Positions 1-7,026 of a stretch of 15,691 bases of DNA are shown here, piece after piece. Under the pieces are notes generated by a model. It worked only from the letters and a program-made list of their open reading frames with translations, had not been told where the DNA came from and did no database searches. The translations under genes were made by a program, and so were the position numbers. Origin of the DNA: Chitinophaga pinensis (GTDB lineage: Bacteria > Bacteroidota > Bacteroidia > NS11-12g > UBA9320); the NCBI GenBank assembly GCA_945890595.1, contig CAMDCQ010000040.1, forward strand, positions 1 to 15,691, read 5' to 3'. Numbering within the stretch: position 1 is the stretch's first letter; every line of letters starts with the position of its first letter.

Positions 1-35
1 CATGCAAACGCTCTAGCCAACTGAGCTAATCCCCC
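1..35 (-). tRNA. partial tRNA, probably tRNA-Ala (GGC), 5' half only
   Basis: Read on the minus strand, the first 35 bases form the 5' half of a tRNA. They give a seven-base acceptor strand GGGGGAT, then T8 A9, a D-stem GCTC/GAGC around the loop AGTTGGCTA, G26, the anticodon-stem strand TTTGC, then A32, the invariant T33 and a first anticodon base G. The gene continues past the left edge, so the anticodon is only known to be GNN. The G-rich acceptor strand and overall sequence resemble Bacteroidota tRNA-Ala, so GGC (Ala) is the likely reading. The identity is inferred; the tRNA fold is seen directly. Confidence 0.85.
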
Positions 36-44
36 ATGTAAAAT

Positions 45-53
45 CAAACCATA
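45..53 (-). promoter_or_regulatory. weak candidate -7 element for the tRNA
   Basis: On the minus strand this reads TATGGTTTG, a TAnnTTTG-like element with one extra base between TA and TTTG. It ends nine bases before the tRNA 5' end, a spacing that would put transcription start close to the mature end. No clear -33 element is visible. The tRNA could instead be read through from queA, whose stop codon is 68 bases upstream. Confidence 0.3.
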
Positions 54-103
54 TCTTGAAATCCAATACGAATTCTCAGATAGATAAGAGCACAAAAATA
101 ATC

Positions 104-1276
104 CTAATCTACAAACAACAAACTACTATCTCCGTAACTTAAAAAACGAAAATGGTGTGATTGCGCTTCTTGATAGATATTTCGCCAGTTATCTCCCACT
201 ACACTGGCTATTAACATAAGTAATGTACTCTCTGGCAAGTGAAAATTAGTTATCAAACCAATACAACTTTTAGGCTTATAATGGGGTAATATCAGTATTT
301 CTGTGGCTGCCTGTAATGTATCAATGGCATTTAACTCCATATAACGTTTTACTTCGTTAAGGGACTCGTTATACGTTAAGTGTGTGCTCTCTGCATACGG
401 TTCCAACTTATCTACCATCAGCTTGGTGTCCCCTTTACTTAACTGAACCCCAATCCAATAGATACTCTCCAGCACACGCATAGACGTAGTGCCCACACAT
501 ACACGCTTGTTTTTAGATACAAGTAAATCGAGGGTATCTCTTGTAATCTCAAAATGCTCTCTATGCATATCGTGATCCATTACATTATCTTCTTTTACTG
601 GCAAAAATGTTCCTGCACCTACATGCAGCGTTACTTCTCCTAATACTACACCTTTGGCCTGAAGACTACTGAGTACACGATCCGTAAAATGCAACCCCGC
701 CGTAGGCGCTGCTACACTACCGGCATTTTTAGCAAAAACGGTTTGATAGGTTTGAATATCCGAGGCTTCTGTATCTCTGTTGAGATACGGTGGCAATGGC
801 AACTCCCCTATCCTATCTAACAAGTGCGTAAAGCTTTCTCCACTGGCCCACGTTAATTCTACTATACGTTCATCTCTATCTATTAACCTTGCCCCCATGA
901 TGGATGTGTTCTCAGCTAAAAAAATCACTTCATTATCCTTCCATTTTTTGCTATTACCTATAATGCACTTCCATTTGCAACTTGAGGTAGCAGTAAAAAC
1001 TGCCTCGTAACTGGCAGGAAAAATAGGCTCTAGAAGCAACACTTCAATAGTTGCTCCACTTGCTCGTTTAAAATAAAGTCGGGCTGGAATCACCTTGGCA
1101 TTATTCATCACTACCAAGGTATCACTATCCAAAAAATCTCCTATGTCTCTAAAAATAGCATGCGTTGTAGTCCCATTTTGATAGACGAGCAATTTACTTT
1201 CATCTCTCTTAGCTAATGGATATTTGGCTATGTGTTCATCTGTAAGATTAAAGTGGAAGTCTGACTTTTTTATCAT
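104..1276 (-). CDS. queA: S-adenosylmethionine:tRNA ribosyltransferase-isomerase (QueA), long form
   Basis: QueA transfers and isomerises the ribosyl part of SAM onto 7-aminomethyl-7-deazaguanine in the wobble position of GUN tRNAs, making epoxyqueuosine in the cytoplasm. The 390-residue product carries the family landmarks in order: NNAKVIPARL (58-67), GELPLPPY (157-164), GSVAAPTAGLHFT (186-198), LHVGAGTFLPV (217-227), HREHFEI (238-244), GTTSMRVLES (262-271), LITNFHLPEST (341-351) and YGDSSLLF (381-388). Typical QueA has about 340-350 residues. The extra length lies mainly between the GTTS and NFH motifs, about residues 273-330. Long QueA-like proteins occur in Bacteroidota and some genomes carry a second copy, so exact equivalence to E. 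coli QueA is likely but not certain. The ATG directly follows the dprA stop codon, with zero spacing, so the two are probably co-translated. Confidence 0.9.
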   Translation of the reverse strand: MIKKSDFHFNLTDEHIAKYPLAKRDESKLLVYQNGTTTHAIFRDIGDFLDSDTLVVMNNAKVIPARLYFKRASGATIEVLLLEPIFPASYEAVFTATSSCKWKCIIGNSKKWKDNEVIFLAENTSIMGARLIDRDERIVELTWASGESFTHLLDRIGELPLPPYLNRDTEASDIQTYQTVFAKNAGSVAAPTAGLHFTDRVLSSLQAKGVVLGEVTLHVGAGTFLPVKEDNVMDHDMHREHFEITRDTLDLLVSKNKRVCVGTTSMRVLESIYWIGVQLSKGDTKLMVDKLEPYAESTHLTYNESLNEVKRYMELNAIDTLQAATEILILPHYKPKSCIGLITNFHLPESTLLMLIASVVGDNWRNIYQEAQSHHFRFLSYGDSSLLFVD

Positions 1277-2377
1277 TTAGTAGATGGGTTGATATCGCTT
1301 ACCTGGCAGCGAAGTTATGCAGTTTTTCATTTCTAATTCTAATAAAGTCATTGCTAACAGACTTGAACTAAAATTAGCTTGAGCCATTAATTGGTCTATT
1401 CCCATCTCGCTGTTCTCTCGAATCAAGGCAAGAATCATTTGCTCATTATCGGTTAGCTCTACAAATAACTGGCGTTGAGTTTGTTTCTCTATTTTTACAT
1501 CCCAGTTTAATAATCTCACCAAATCATCAATCCCCTCAATGAGATTTGCTTTATGGCTTTTGATTAAATAATTACACCCCGCAGAATATTTCGCACCACT
1601 ATTTCCTGGAACTGCCAACACATCTCGATTATACTGATTTGCTATTTCTGCCGTAATCAGCGAGCCTCCACTAATAGCCGATTCTACTACTACAACTGCA
1701 TCTACCATCCCTGCCACAATTCTATTCCGTTTGGGAAAATTTTCTCTATCTGGAGTAGTACCCGAAACAAATTCAGTTATTACAGCTCCATTGTGTGCTA
1801 GCATATCTGTTGCCACGTTGGTATGCACAGCAGGATAAATCCTATCCAATCCATGTGCTACCACGCCATAGGTATTGAGTCCCATCTTTACACACTGTTT
1901 ATGCGCCCAAACATCTACACCGTAGGCTAATCCACTTACAACGGTTGCATTATATGGTTTTAGGTCTTCCATAAACTGATTAATAAATTGCTTACCATAG
2001 GCTGTCATATTACGTGTACCTACAATGGCGATACATTTTTCTGGGGACAAATTTCCATTTCCCTTTACATAGAGTAAGATAGGACAATCTGGAATATTCT
2101 TGAGCCTTACAGGATACTCAGCATCTAAAAAAAAGACAGGTTTAATATCATTTCTCACTATGAAGTGACACTCGCTTTCGGCTTTAGTAAAATCACTAAA
2201 CCCTTTAATATTTGCAGCTAATACATCGCCTACGCCAGGTATTTTCTTTAAAAAGGAAGTAGATTTAGTGAAAATAGGCTCTACCCCGCCACAATACCCT
2301 ATTAGGTTTTTTGCCAGTACACTTCCGATACCCGGAATTTGTGTGAGCGCTATTTTATAGACTAAATCTTTATCCAC
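1277..2377 (-). CDS. dprA: DNA-processing protein DprA
   Basis: DprA binds single-stranded DNA taken up during natural transformation and loads RecA on it. The 366-residue protein has an N-terminal helix-hairpin-helix region (about 5-65, with IPGIG and IPGVG). A Rossmann-like core follows, with IVGTRNMTAYG (118-128), VSGLAYGVDVWAHK (147-160), HGLDRIYP (175-182), FPKRNRIVAG (214-223), SGGSLITAEIA (236-246) and VPGN (256-259). The C-terminus holds a winged-helix (DML1-like) domain, about 308-366. The start is GTG at 2375-2377; it is preferred because the hairpin-helix domain begins only a few residues later and a promoter-like element lies 13 bases upstream. The stop codon abuts the queA ATG. 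Length and domain order are normal for the family. Competence of the organism is an inference, since dprA is widespread even in strains not known to transform. Confidence 0.95.
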   Translation of the reverse strand: MDKDLVYKIALTQIPGIGSVLAKNLIGYCGGVEPIFTKSTSFLKKIPGVGDVLAANIKGFSDFTKAESECHFIVRNDIKPVFFLDAEYPVRLKNIPDCPILLYVKGNGNLSPEKCIAIVGTRNMTAYGKQFINQFMEDLKPYNATVVSGLAYGVDVWAHKQCVKMGLNTYGVVAHGLDRIYPAVHTNVATDMLAHNGAVITEFVSGTTPDRENFPKRNRIVAGMVDAVVVVESAISGGSLITAEIANQYNRDVLAVPGNSGAKYSAGCNYLIKSHKANLIEGIDDLVRLLNWDVKIEKQTQRQLFVELTDNEQMILALIRENSEMGIDQLMAQANFSSSLLAMTLLELEMKNCITSLPGKRYQPIY

Positions 2378-2390
2378 GTCAATTAAGACG

Positions 2391-2398
2391 AAAATATA
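2391..2398 (-). promoter_or_regulatory. candidate -7 element for dprA-queA
   Basis: The minus strand reads TATATTTT here, matching seven of eight positions of TAnnTTTG. It ends 13 bases before the dprA GTG start, which is a usual distance. No clear -33 element is seen. The 50-base gap after the upstream gene also allows read-through. Confidence 0.4.
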
Positions 2399-2427
2399 CT
2401 ACTAAACGAGAATGGAAAGAAAAATTT

Positions 2428-3693
2428 CTATTTTATCGTATTGGTATTTGAGGTAACAGCCCCAATTAACTCATCGTAGCCATAATAGATATTTTTGTGA
2501 TAAATCAATAGGGTATAATCATTCTCCGTTTCTTGATGATTTCCCTCTGTCATCGTATAATCTATATGGCCGTCATTATCTTTAAGCACTATATGATAAT
2601 TGTAATAACTCTGCTTAAGCAACGTGGACACACCATACATTTTATAATCTGGCCAGTATTTCATTTTAAATTCTTCTTTTAGCTGCCAATCTGTGAGTTC
2701 TCCGTAAACATAAAGATCACCTAAATCCCTAAGGTCATTACTTTTATAGTAAAAATGAATCATGGCATAGTCGCCATCTTCCACGACATTCGTCCCATCG
2801 CTATTTGCAATCTCTCGCTTACCGTTATAATCTAACCAACGCACATAGGTTAGGTGAAATCTAGGCTCGTCAGGTCTCAAAACGCAATTTTGAACCGTAT
2901 CTGTATATTTTTTAATTACATTATTGCTAAAATTACGCAATGATCGTATGTCAAAAAATCGAAATTCATTGGTTCCTGGAAATAAGTTCTTGTCTTCGTA
3001 ATTAAATGAAAGCTCATTATTATTGACGAACAAAGGTTTCAAATTATAGATCGCATTGTTCCAACTATTATTTTGCAAAATTGTAACGTTCACATCCGTA
3101 AAAGGATTAGGGATAGTAAATCCTTCATAATTGACCGAAAAATCTACTTCTTGATGCGTAAACCGGTACTCAGGATCTGTGGCACTTCGTATATTCGTAC
3201 TTACACTAGTGCGTTTATCAAGTACCATAAACCTTCGTGTTAACACCACATCTTCCAGATCAAAATTCCGATAAATCTTTAAAATATAATTACCCGACTT
3301 AGTAATCTCCATATCTTTTTCTGGAAAGTTCAATGCATAATGCGTGTATTTCTGATAGGTATTGGTCGAATATTTGAAATCTACAATATCTCCCATCAGC
3401 TTACCGCTGATGTACTCCATTTGCTGGAGTGAAGATTCTTGCCAATTTCGATCACAGTGAATATAGGTGTAGTTAAAAAACTCGTTATTCGGACTTAATA
3501 TGTCAAACGATAATCTCAGCTTTTCACTGCTACCTAGTGCTATCAAGGGAAGTGGATCGTAAATACTTATCGCCTTTTGTAAGATTACCGTCCGGATATC
3601 TGCACCATAACTGGTATTTTCATACGTTACAGATTGGGCTTTGGCTCCAAAAAAAAGCACTAGTAGTAATATTACTGTGAGTTTGAATTTCAT
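2428..3693 (-). CDS. type IX secretion system plug protein (DUF5103 family)
   Basis: The product is a 421-residue secreted protein with a clear signal peptide: a basic start, hydrophobic residues 5-16, and probable cleavage after AKA at residue 19. The rest is beta-rich and resembles the Bacteroidota-specific DUF5103 family, now named T9SS plug. In Flavobacterium johnsoniae a member closes the periplasmic side of the SprA translocon when PorV is not bound. Landmarks I associate with the family are the N-terminal ILQKAISIYDPLPLI stretch, the HCDRNW segment (79-84), the central LFPGTNEFRFFDIRSL region and the C-terminal GDLYVYGELTDW region. Expected location is the periplasm, at the inner face of the outer membrane. 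No other T9SS gene is nearby, which is usual because T9SS genes are scattered. A perfect -7 element precedes the gene, suggesting its own promoter. Confidence 0.85.
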   Translation of the reverse strand: MKFKLTVILLLVLFFGAKAQSVTYENTSYGADIRTVILQKAISIYDPLPLIALGSSEKLRLSFDILSPNNEFFNYTYIHCDRNWQESSLQQMEYISGKLMGDIVDFKYSTNTYQKYTHYALNFPEKDMEITKSGNYILKIYRNFDLEDVVLTRRFMVLDKRTSVSTNIRSATDPEYRFTHQEVDFSVNYEGFTIPNPFTDVNVTILQNNSWNNAIYNLKPLFVNNNELSFNYEDKNLFPGTNEFRFFDIRSLRNFSNNVIKKYTDTVQNCVLRPDEPRFHLTYVRWLDYNGKREIANSDGTNVVEDGDYAMIHFYYKSNDLRDLGDLYVYGELTDWQLKEEFKMKYWPDYKMYGVSTLLKQSYYNYHIVLKDNDGHIDYTMTEGNHQETENDYTLLIYHKNIYYGYDELIGAVTSNTNTIK

Positions 3694-3708
3694 GAATTAT
3701 AGTACTAT

Positions 3709-3716
3709 CAAATATA
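3709..3716 (-). promoter_or_regulatory. -7 promoter element for the T9SS plug gene
   Basis: The minus strand reads TATATTTG, a perfect match to the Bacteroidota -7 consensus TAnnTTTG, ending 15 bases before the ATG at 3693. No convincing -33 element was found about 20 bases upstream. It lies in the 91-base gap after mazG, so this gene appears to start its own transcript. Confidence 0.6.
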
Positions 3717-3784
3717 AGGACATTGTTTAGTTTGTGCGGAAAACTCTGACGTTAGAAATGAAATAAGAAGAAGTTCTTCTAATC

Positions 3785-4546
3785 TTACACGTGATTTTTT
3801 TTGGCTTCATTCCAGATTTCATCCATTTGTGCTAACGACATATCTTCCCACTTCAAGCTGTTTTTAGTTGCATAGGCTTCTATTGCCTCAAAGCGGAGTT
3901 TAAACTTCTTATTGGTCTTCTCTAAAGCATCATCAGGGTTTATTTTAAGCCAACGCGCATAGTTTACTAAGCTAAAAATAAGATCTCCAAATTCCGCTTC
4001 CTTTTCTTCGCCCTCTGCTTCTTTAAATTCCTGAAGCTCTTCTTCCACTTTATCCCATACGTCGTCTTTATTCGGCCAATCAAAACCAACTTGCGCTGCT
4101 TTGTCTTGCATACGCATGGCCTTTACGAGGCTGGGCATCGAGCTGGGAACTCCACCAAGTACCGTTTTGTTAACTCCTTCTTTTAACTTGAGTTGTTCCC
4201 AATTTTGTTTTACCTCATCATCATCCTTTACTTCTACGTCTCCATAAATATGCGGATGACGATAAATCAGTTTTTCACACACTGAGTTTAATACATCTGT
4301 CACATCAAATTGCTGCTTCTCCTCCCCTATTTTAGCATAAAAAACCAGATGTAAAAACAAATCACCAAGCTCTTTCTTTATTTCTTCACTATCATTCTCC
4401 AAAATAGCATCACTAAGTTCATAAGTTTCTTCAATGGTCAGATGACGTAGGGTCTCATTAGTTTGTTTGCGATCCCAAGGACATTTTTCGCGCAAATCAT
4501 CCATGATGTTTAGGAGCCTGCCAAACGCTTCTAGCCTTTTATCCAT
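3785..4546 (-). CDS. mazG: nucleoside triphosphate pyrophosphohydrolase MazG
   Basis: MazG hydrolyses (d)NTPs to NMP and pyrophosphate, cleaning aberrant nucleotides from the pool and, in E. coli, countering MazEF/ppGpp effects. The 253-residue protein, near the 263 of E. coli, has two tandem MazG domains. The first (about 5-105) contains CPWDRKQ (22-28), the metal-binding EETYE (39-43) and KKELGD (57-62). The second (about 130-250) contains EEELQEF (168-174) and EFGDLIFSLVNYARWL (185-200). The EExxE and ExxD acidic pairs that bind Mg are intact. The start ATG overlaps the stop codon of the upstream response regulator in a TAATG arrangement, indicating translational coupling and one operon with the two-component pair. 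No toxin-antitoxin genes are adjacent. Confidence 0.93.
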   Translation of the reverse strand: MDKRLEAFGRLLNIMDDLREKCPWDRKQTNETLRHLTIEETYELSDAILENDSEEIKKELGDLFLHLVFYAKIGEEKQQFDVTDVLNSVCEKLIYRHPHIYGDVEVKDDDEVKQNWEQLKLKEGVNKTVLGGVPSSMPSLVKAMRMQDKAAQVGFDWPNKDDVWDKVEEELQEFKEAEGEEKEAEFGDLIFSLVNYARWLKINPDDALEKTNKKFKLRFEAIEAYATKNSLKWEDMSLAQMDEIWNEAKKNHV

Positions 4547-5259
4547 TATAGTATTTTATTGTCTTTCATTAGACCGATAAAGTTCTCTTTGTAATTTTTG
4601 CCGATAGGAATTTTAATACGACTCACCTCACAAATAGATGTAGAAAAAGATGCCACTTTATTTCTATTTACTATGAATGATCGATGTACTCTGCTAAATA
4701 GTTCTTCCGGCAATTTCTTCTCCATGTTTTTCATAGTTTGAAGTGTTACTATTTTCTTGTCATTCTCTAAGTAAATTTTCACATAGTCGGCAAATGCTTC
4801 AATGTAAAAAATGTCATTATAGGCAAGTTTAATGAGCTTCTGATTGGCTTTAACAAAAATAAAATCACTCTCCATGTCTGTTTCTGCAACATCTTCAGTA
4901 CCTTTTATCTTTTGATATTCTTTAGCCTTTTCGATAGCTCGTTCAAAACGATCATAGGCAATTGGCTTTAATAAATAATCTAAGGCATTAAGATCAAAAC
5001 CTTCAACTGCAAAATCGGGATATGCAGTAGTAAGAATAAAAAGCGGTTTTGCTTCTAAAGATTTAATAAAACTTAGGCCATTAATTTCAGGCATCTGTAT
5101 ATCCAGAAACATTAAATCTACTTTTCTACTTTTTAATACTTCGCTCGCTTCAGCTGCATTATTGCAGCGGGCTATTAAGGTAAGATCAGGATGTTTATTG
5201 ACATAAGCTTCTATTATGTCTAATGCTAGAGGTTCATCATCTACGGCAATACAATTCAT
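4546..5259 (-). CDS. LytTR-family response regulator
   Basis: This is a 237-residue transcription regulator of the LytR/AgrA (LytTR) type. The N-terminal receiver domain (1-120) has the acidic pocket D7-D8, the phospho-acceptor D53 in LMFLDIQMP, the conserved T77/T78 and K98 in LLKPI. The C-terminal LytTR DNA-binding domain (about 132-237) contains the recognisable segments DIFYIEAFADYVKIYL and FSRVHRSFIVN. It is expected to act in the cytoplasm as the partner of the sensor kinase encoded 11 bases upstream, binding direct-repeat sites in promoter DNA after phosphorylation. The gene ends in a one-base overlap with mazG. Its target genes cannot be read from the sequence. The pairing is typical of Bacteroidota LytS-like systems. 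Confidence 0.92.
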   Translation of the reverse strand: MNCIAVDDEPLALDIIEAYVNKHPDLTLIARCNNAAEASEVLKSRKVDLMFLDIQMPEINGLSFIKSLEAKPLFILTTAYPDFAVEGFDLNALDYLLKPIAYDRFERAIEKAKEYQKIKGTEDVAETDMESDFIFVKANQKLIKLAYNDIFYIEAFADYVKIYLENDKKIVTLQTMKNMEKKLPEELFSRVHRSFIVNRNKVASFSTSICEVSRIKIPIGKNYKENFIGLMKDNKIL

Positions 5260-5270
5260 ATTTAAATAAT

Positions 5271-6338
5271 TTAAGTTAATTTTATGTCTAAGGATACTTT
5301 GAATTTAGTTTCTGTGCTTATCAATTCTAACGCATGTTGCTTTGGGTAAAGTAAACTTAATCTTTTTTTGACATTAATTAGTCCTATCCCACCTTGATAA
5401 CCTGCTTGCTGACTTATTTCGCTGCCCGTACTAGGCTTACTATTTACTATCTCAAAATGCAAATCATCTCCATGCGTAACTATTAAGACCTTCACAAAAC
5501 CATTCGATCTATCCTTTCCCAAACCATGCTTAAAACTGTTTTCTACAAATGGGATAAGTAGCATTGGGGCTATTTCACATGAATCTGTTTCTCCTTGTAT
5601 TTCAATTTGCAAATCCATGCGATCTCCATGCCTAACCTTTTCAAGCTCCAAGTAACTCCTTAAATACTTTATCTCTTGCGTTAAACTTACTTTTTTTTCA
5701 CTCCCTTCGTATAACAGATAACGCAAAATATCACTAAGTTTTAAAATTAAATCCGGTGTGAAATCAGATTTTTGAAGTGATAACGCATAAATACTATTTA
5801 AACTATTGAACAGAAAATGCGGATTAATTTGTGATTTAAGGTACTTCAATTCGGTCTCGGCATTTAACGTCTCTAACACTTTAGCAAGACGTTCTTTCTC
5901 GTACCAATGTTTCACCAATTTCAGACTCATGGTAATCGCCGTTGTGTAAATAATAGCCATAGCAGTCGTCAATAAAAAGCGCGGGGAGAGTAGCGATAAT
6001 TTATCCTCTGGACCAATGGTATTTAGGGCTAAAAAAGCACCCGACTCTAAAAAGGTTCCAAGAGAAATAGTGAGTGATATTGCTGCAAAATACTTTAAAT
6101 AATCCCTTTTTTGTAAAAAGACAGGAAAGAGAAAGTAGATATTAAAATAACTCACCAATGCATGAATAGTTACAATGACGAATGAGTTGATATAAAAATC
6201 TAACGTGCTACTTCCGGGACTAAGCACATAGACCCAAAACATAAAATAAACCAGCCAAAGTAAAACATGATGAAGGTTATACTTCGTGAGTTGCTTGTAC
6301 TGGGTGCTGTTAATAAATGACTTAACGGTGTGCTCCAT
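5271..6338 (-). CDS. LytS/YehU-type membrane sensor histidine kinase
   Basis: The 355-residue sensor kinase autophosphorylates and passes phosphate to the neighbouring LytTR regulator. It has four predicted transmembrane helices (about 24-41, 50-73, 83-106, 121-143) with no large external domain, then a short coiled linker. The His_kinase domain (PF06580 type) contains KSQINPHFLFNSLNSIYAL, with the phospho-accepting His at 174. The ATP-binding part has the N-box LLIPFVENSFKHGL (Asn 267) and the G-box GGIGLINVKKRL (about 316-327). The ATG at 6336-6338 is chosen over an in-frame TTG at 6345-6347. A perfect -7 element at 6350-6357 would put transcription start at or after the TTG, leaving ATG as the usable start. 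The signal sensed is unknown; with so little outside the membrane it may be lipid, membrane state or a small ligand. Confidence 0.92.
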   Translation of the reverse strand: MEHTVKSFINSTQYKQLTKYNLHHVLLWLVYFMFWVYVLSPGSSTLDFYINSFVIVTIHALVSYFNIYFLFPVFLQKRDYLKYFAAISLTISLGTFLESGAFLALNTIGPEDKLSLLSPRFLLTTAMAIIYTTAITMSLKLVKHWYEKERLAKVLETLNAETELKYLKSQINPHFLFNSLNSIYALSLQKSDFTPDLILKLSDILRYLLYEGSEKKVSLTQEIKYLRSYLELEKVRHGDRMDLQIEIQGETDSCEIAPMLLIPFVENSFKHGLGKDRSNGFVKVLIVTHGDDLHFEIVNSKPSTGSEISQQAGYQGGIGLINVKKRLSLLYPKQHALELISTETKFKVSLDIKLT

Positions 6339-6349
6339 TTTATTCAAAC

Positions 6350-6357
6350 CAAAGGTA
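6350..6357 (-). promoter_or_regulatory. -7 promoter element for the kinase-regulator-mazG operon
   Basis: The minus strand reads TACCTTTG, a perfect TAnnTTTG match, ending 11 bases before the ATG at 6338. The same octamer precedes the nqrM-like gene on the other strand. A -33 element is not obvious. It supports the downstream ATG as the kinase start and suggests that kinase, regulator and mazG share one transcript. Confidence 0.6.
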
Positions 6358-6388
6358 AAACAAGAAATAAGATATTGGCCATAGCTAG

Positions 6389-6406
6389 GCTAAATGTCAG
6401 CTAAAT
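6389..6406 (-). repeat. short direct repeat upstream of the kinase promoter
   Basis: On the minus strand ATTTAGC occurs twice (6406-6400 and 6395-6389) with an 11-base period, one helical turn. The pair lies roughly 45-60 bases upstream of the expected transcription start of the kinase operon, where an activator could bind. It is short and AT-rich, and its spacing is less than the roughly 21-base period usual for LytTR sites, so function is speculative. Confidence 0.3.
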
Positions 6407-6419
6407 ATCTACTAACCTC

Positions 6420-6644
6420 TTATTTATTAAAATACCGAAGAAGAGCGTAACTCCAATCCAGTACATTAACGCCTGCTTTGAAGTAGTTATTATCGTCTGC
6501 ATTCGTTATTATGTTATCTGTAGTCCTGTGCTTGTGACTTATGTTTATACCAGACGAAACGGCCAGAAAAACAATAAGGTTAAGCACCACAAGTGCAATA
6601 ATAACTAAGGTTGATTTCGGTATAAATTTTGGTCTTTTAAGCAT
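6420..6644 (-). CDS. small single-span membrane protein, unknown function
   Basis: The predicted product has 74 residues. A basic N-terminus (KRPKFIPK) leads into one strongly hydrophobic helix at about residues 12-30, then a polar tail of about 44 residues containing HKHR and ending in LDWSYALLRYFNK. By the positive-inside rule the tail would lie outside the inner membrane. I prefer the ATG at 6642-6644; the open frame extends five codons further to a GTG at 6657-6659, but the basic start supports the ATG. I recognise no family. It is on the same strand as the sensor kinase, 81 bases upstream of it, and divergent from the nqrM-like gene. The organised basic-helix-polar layout argues for a real gene, but a short chance frame cannot be excluded. 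Confidence 0.55.
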   Translation of the reverse strand: MLKRPKFIPKSTLVIIALVVLNLIVFLAVSSGINISHKHRTTDNIITNADDNNYFKAGVNVLDWSYALLRYFNK

Positions 6645-6772
6645 AAAGTGACTTTGCACGATTACTAATTTTAGTTTTACGAATATAGTGCCAAAAAGTT
6701 ACCTTACCATTTTCGTCGGTAAATATGACAGATGTATCGGCAAAATGACCGGTTATATTATGTTTAATCGAA

Positions 6773-6780
6773 TACCTTTG
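6773..6780 (+). promoter_or_regulatory. -7 promoter element for the nqrM-like gene
   Basis: The plus strand reads TACCTTTG followed by C, a perfect Bacteroidota -7 element. Only four bases (CGTC) separate it from the ATG at 6785, so the transcript should begin at or within a few bases of the start codon. The leader would be extremely short or absent. No clear -33 element is visible. Confidence 0.6.
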
Positions 6781-6784
6781 CGTC

Positions 6785-6994
6785 ATGCAATTTCTAGTAG
6801 TACTTGGATTAATTCTCACCCTTTTAGCCATCGCCTTAATAGGTATGTCCGTTCGACTTTTTTTAGTAAAAAATGGAGAAGTCAGAGGAGGTTGTGCGGG
6901 TAAAAACCCGATGATGCAAGAAGAAGGAGTTGCGTGCACCATGTGTGGAGCAATGCCTACCGAAGAATGTAAGAGCGAAGAGGCCCCTGCTTAA
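6785..6994 (+). CDS. nqrM: NqrM-like (DUF539) small cysteine membrane protein, probable Na+-NQR maturation factor
   Basis: The product has 69 residues: one N-terminal transmembrane helix (3-25), then a polar tail with four cysteines, Cys37 in RGGCAG, Cys51 and Cys54 in ACTMC, and Cys62 in EECK. NqrM of Vibrio and Klebsiella has the same layout (one helix, then four cysteines) and is required for assembling active Na+-NQR, apparently by providing iron for the Cys site shared by NqrD and NqrE. In gammaproteobacteria nqrM follows apbE in the nqr operon. Here it stands alone on the opposite strand about 4.4 kb from apbE, with its own promoter. It is the only plus-strand gene in the window. The assignment rests on size, cysteine pattern and proximity to nqr genes. 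The short cysteine-rich tail makes some other small metal-binding membrane protein possible. Confidence 0.7.
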   Translation: MQFLVVLGLILTLLAIALIGMSVRLFLVKNGEVRGGCAGKNPMMQEEGVACTMCGAMPTEECKSEEAPA

Positions 6995-7026
6995 TTTTAT
7001 TCTGCTTCCTCGATATCTGTTAACGT

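Noticed and set aside
3766..3780. Dyad AGAAGAAgTTCTTCT after mazG, considered as a terminator or operator
   Set aside because: The arms are AT-rich, the centre is one base so a hairpin would keep only about five weak pairs, and no clean T tract follows on the minus strand.
6637..6942. 101-codon open frame on the minus strand
   Set aside because: It lies antisense to the nqrM-like gene and its promoter, has a low-complexity Ser/Thr/Arg composition with no recognisable domain, and overlaps the start of the small membrane protein gene. The plus-strand frame has a clear helix, ordered cysteines and a perfect -7 element.
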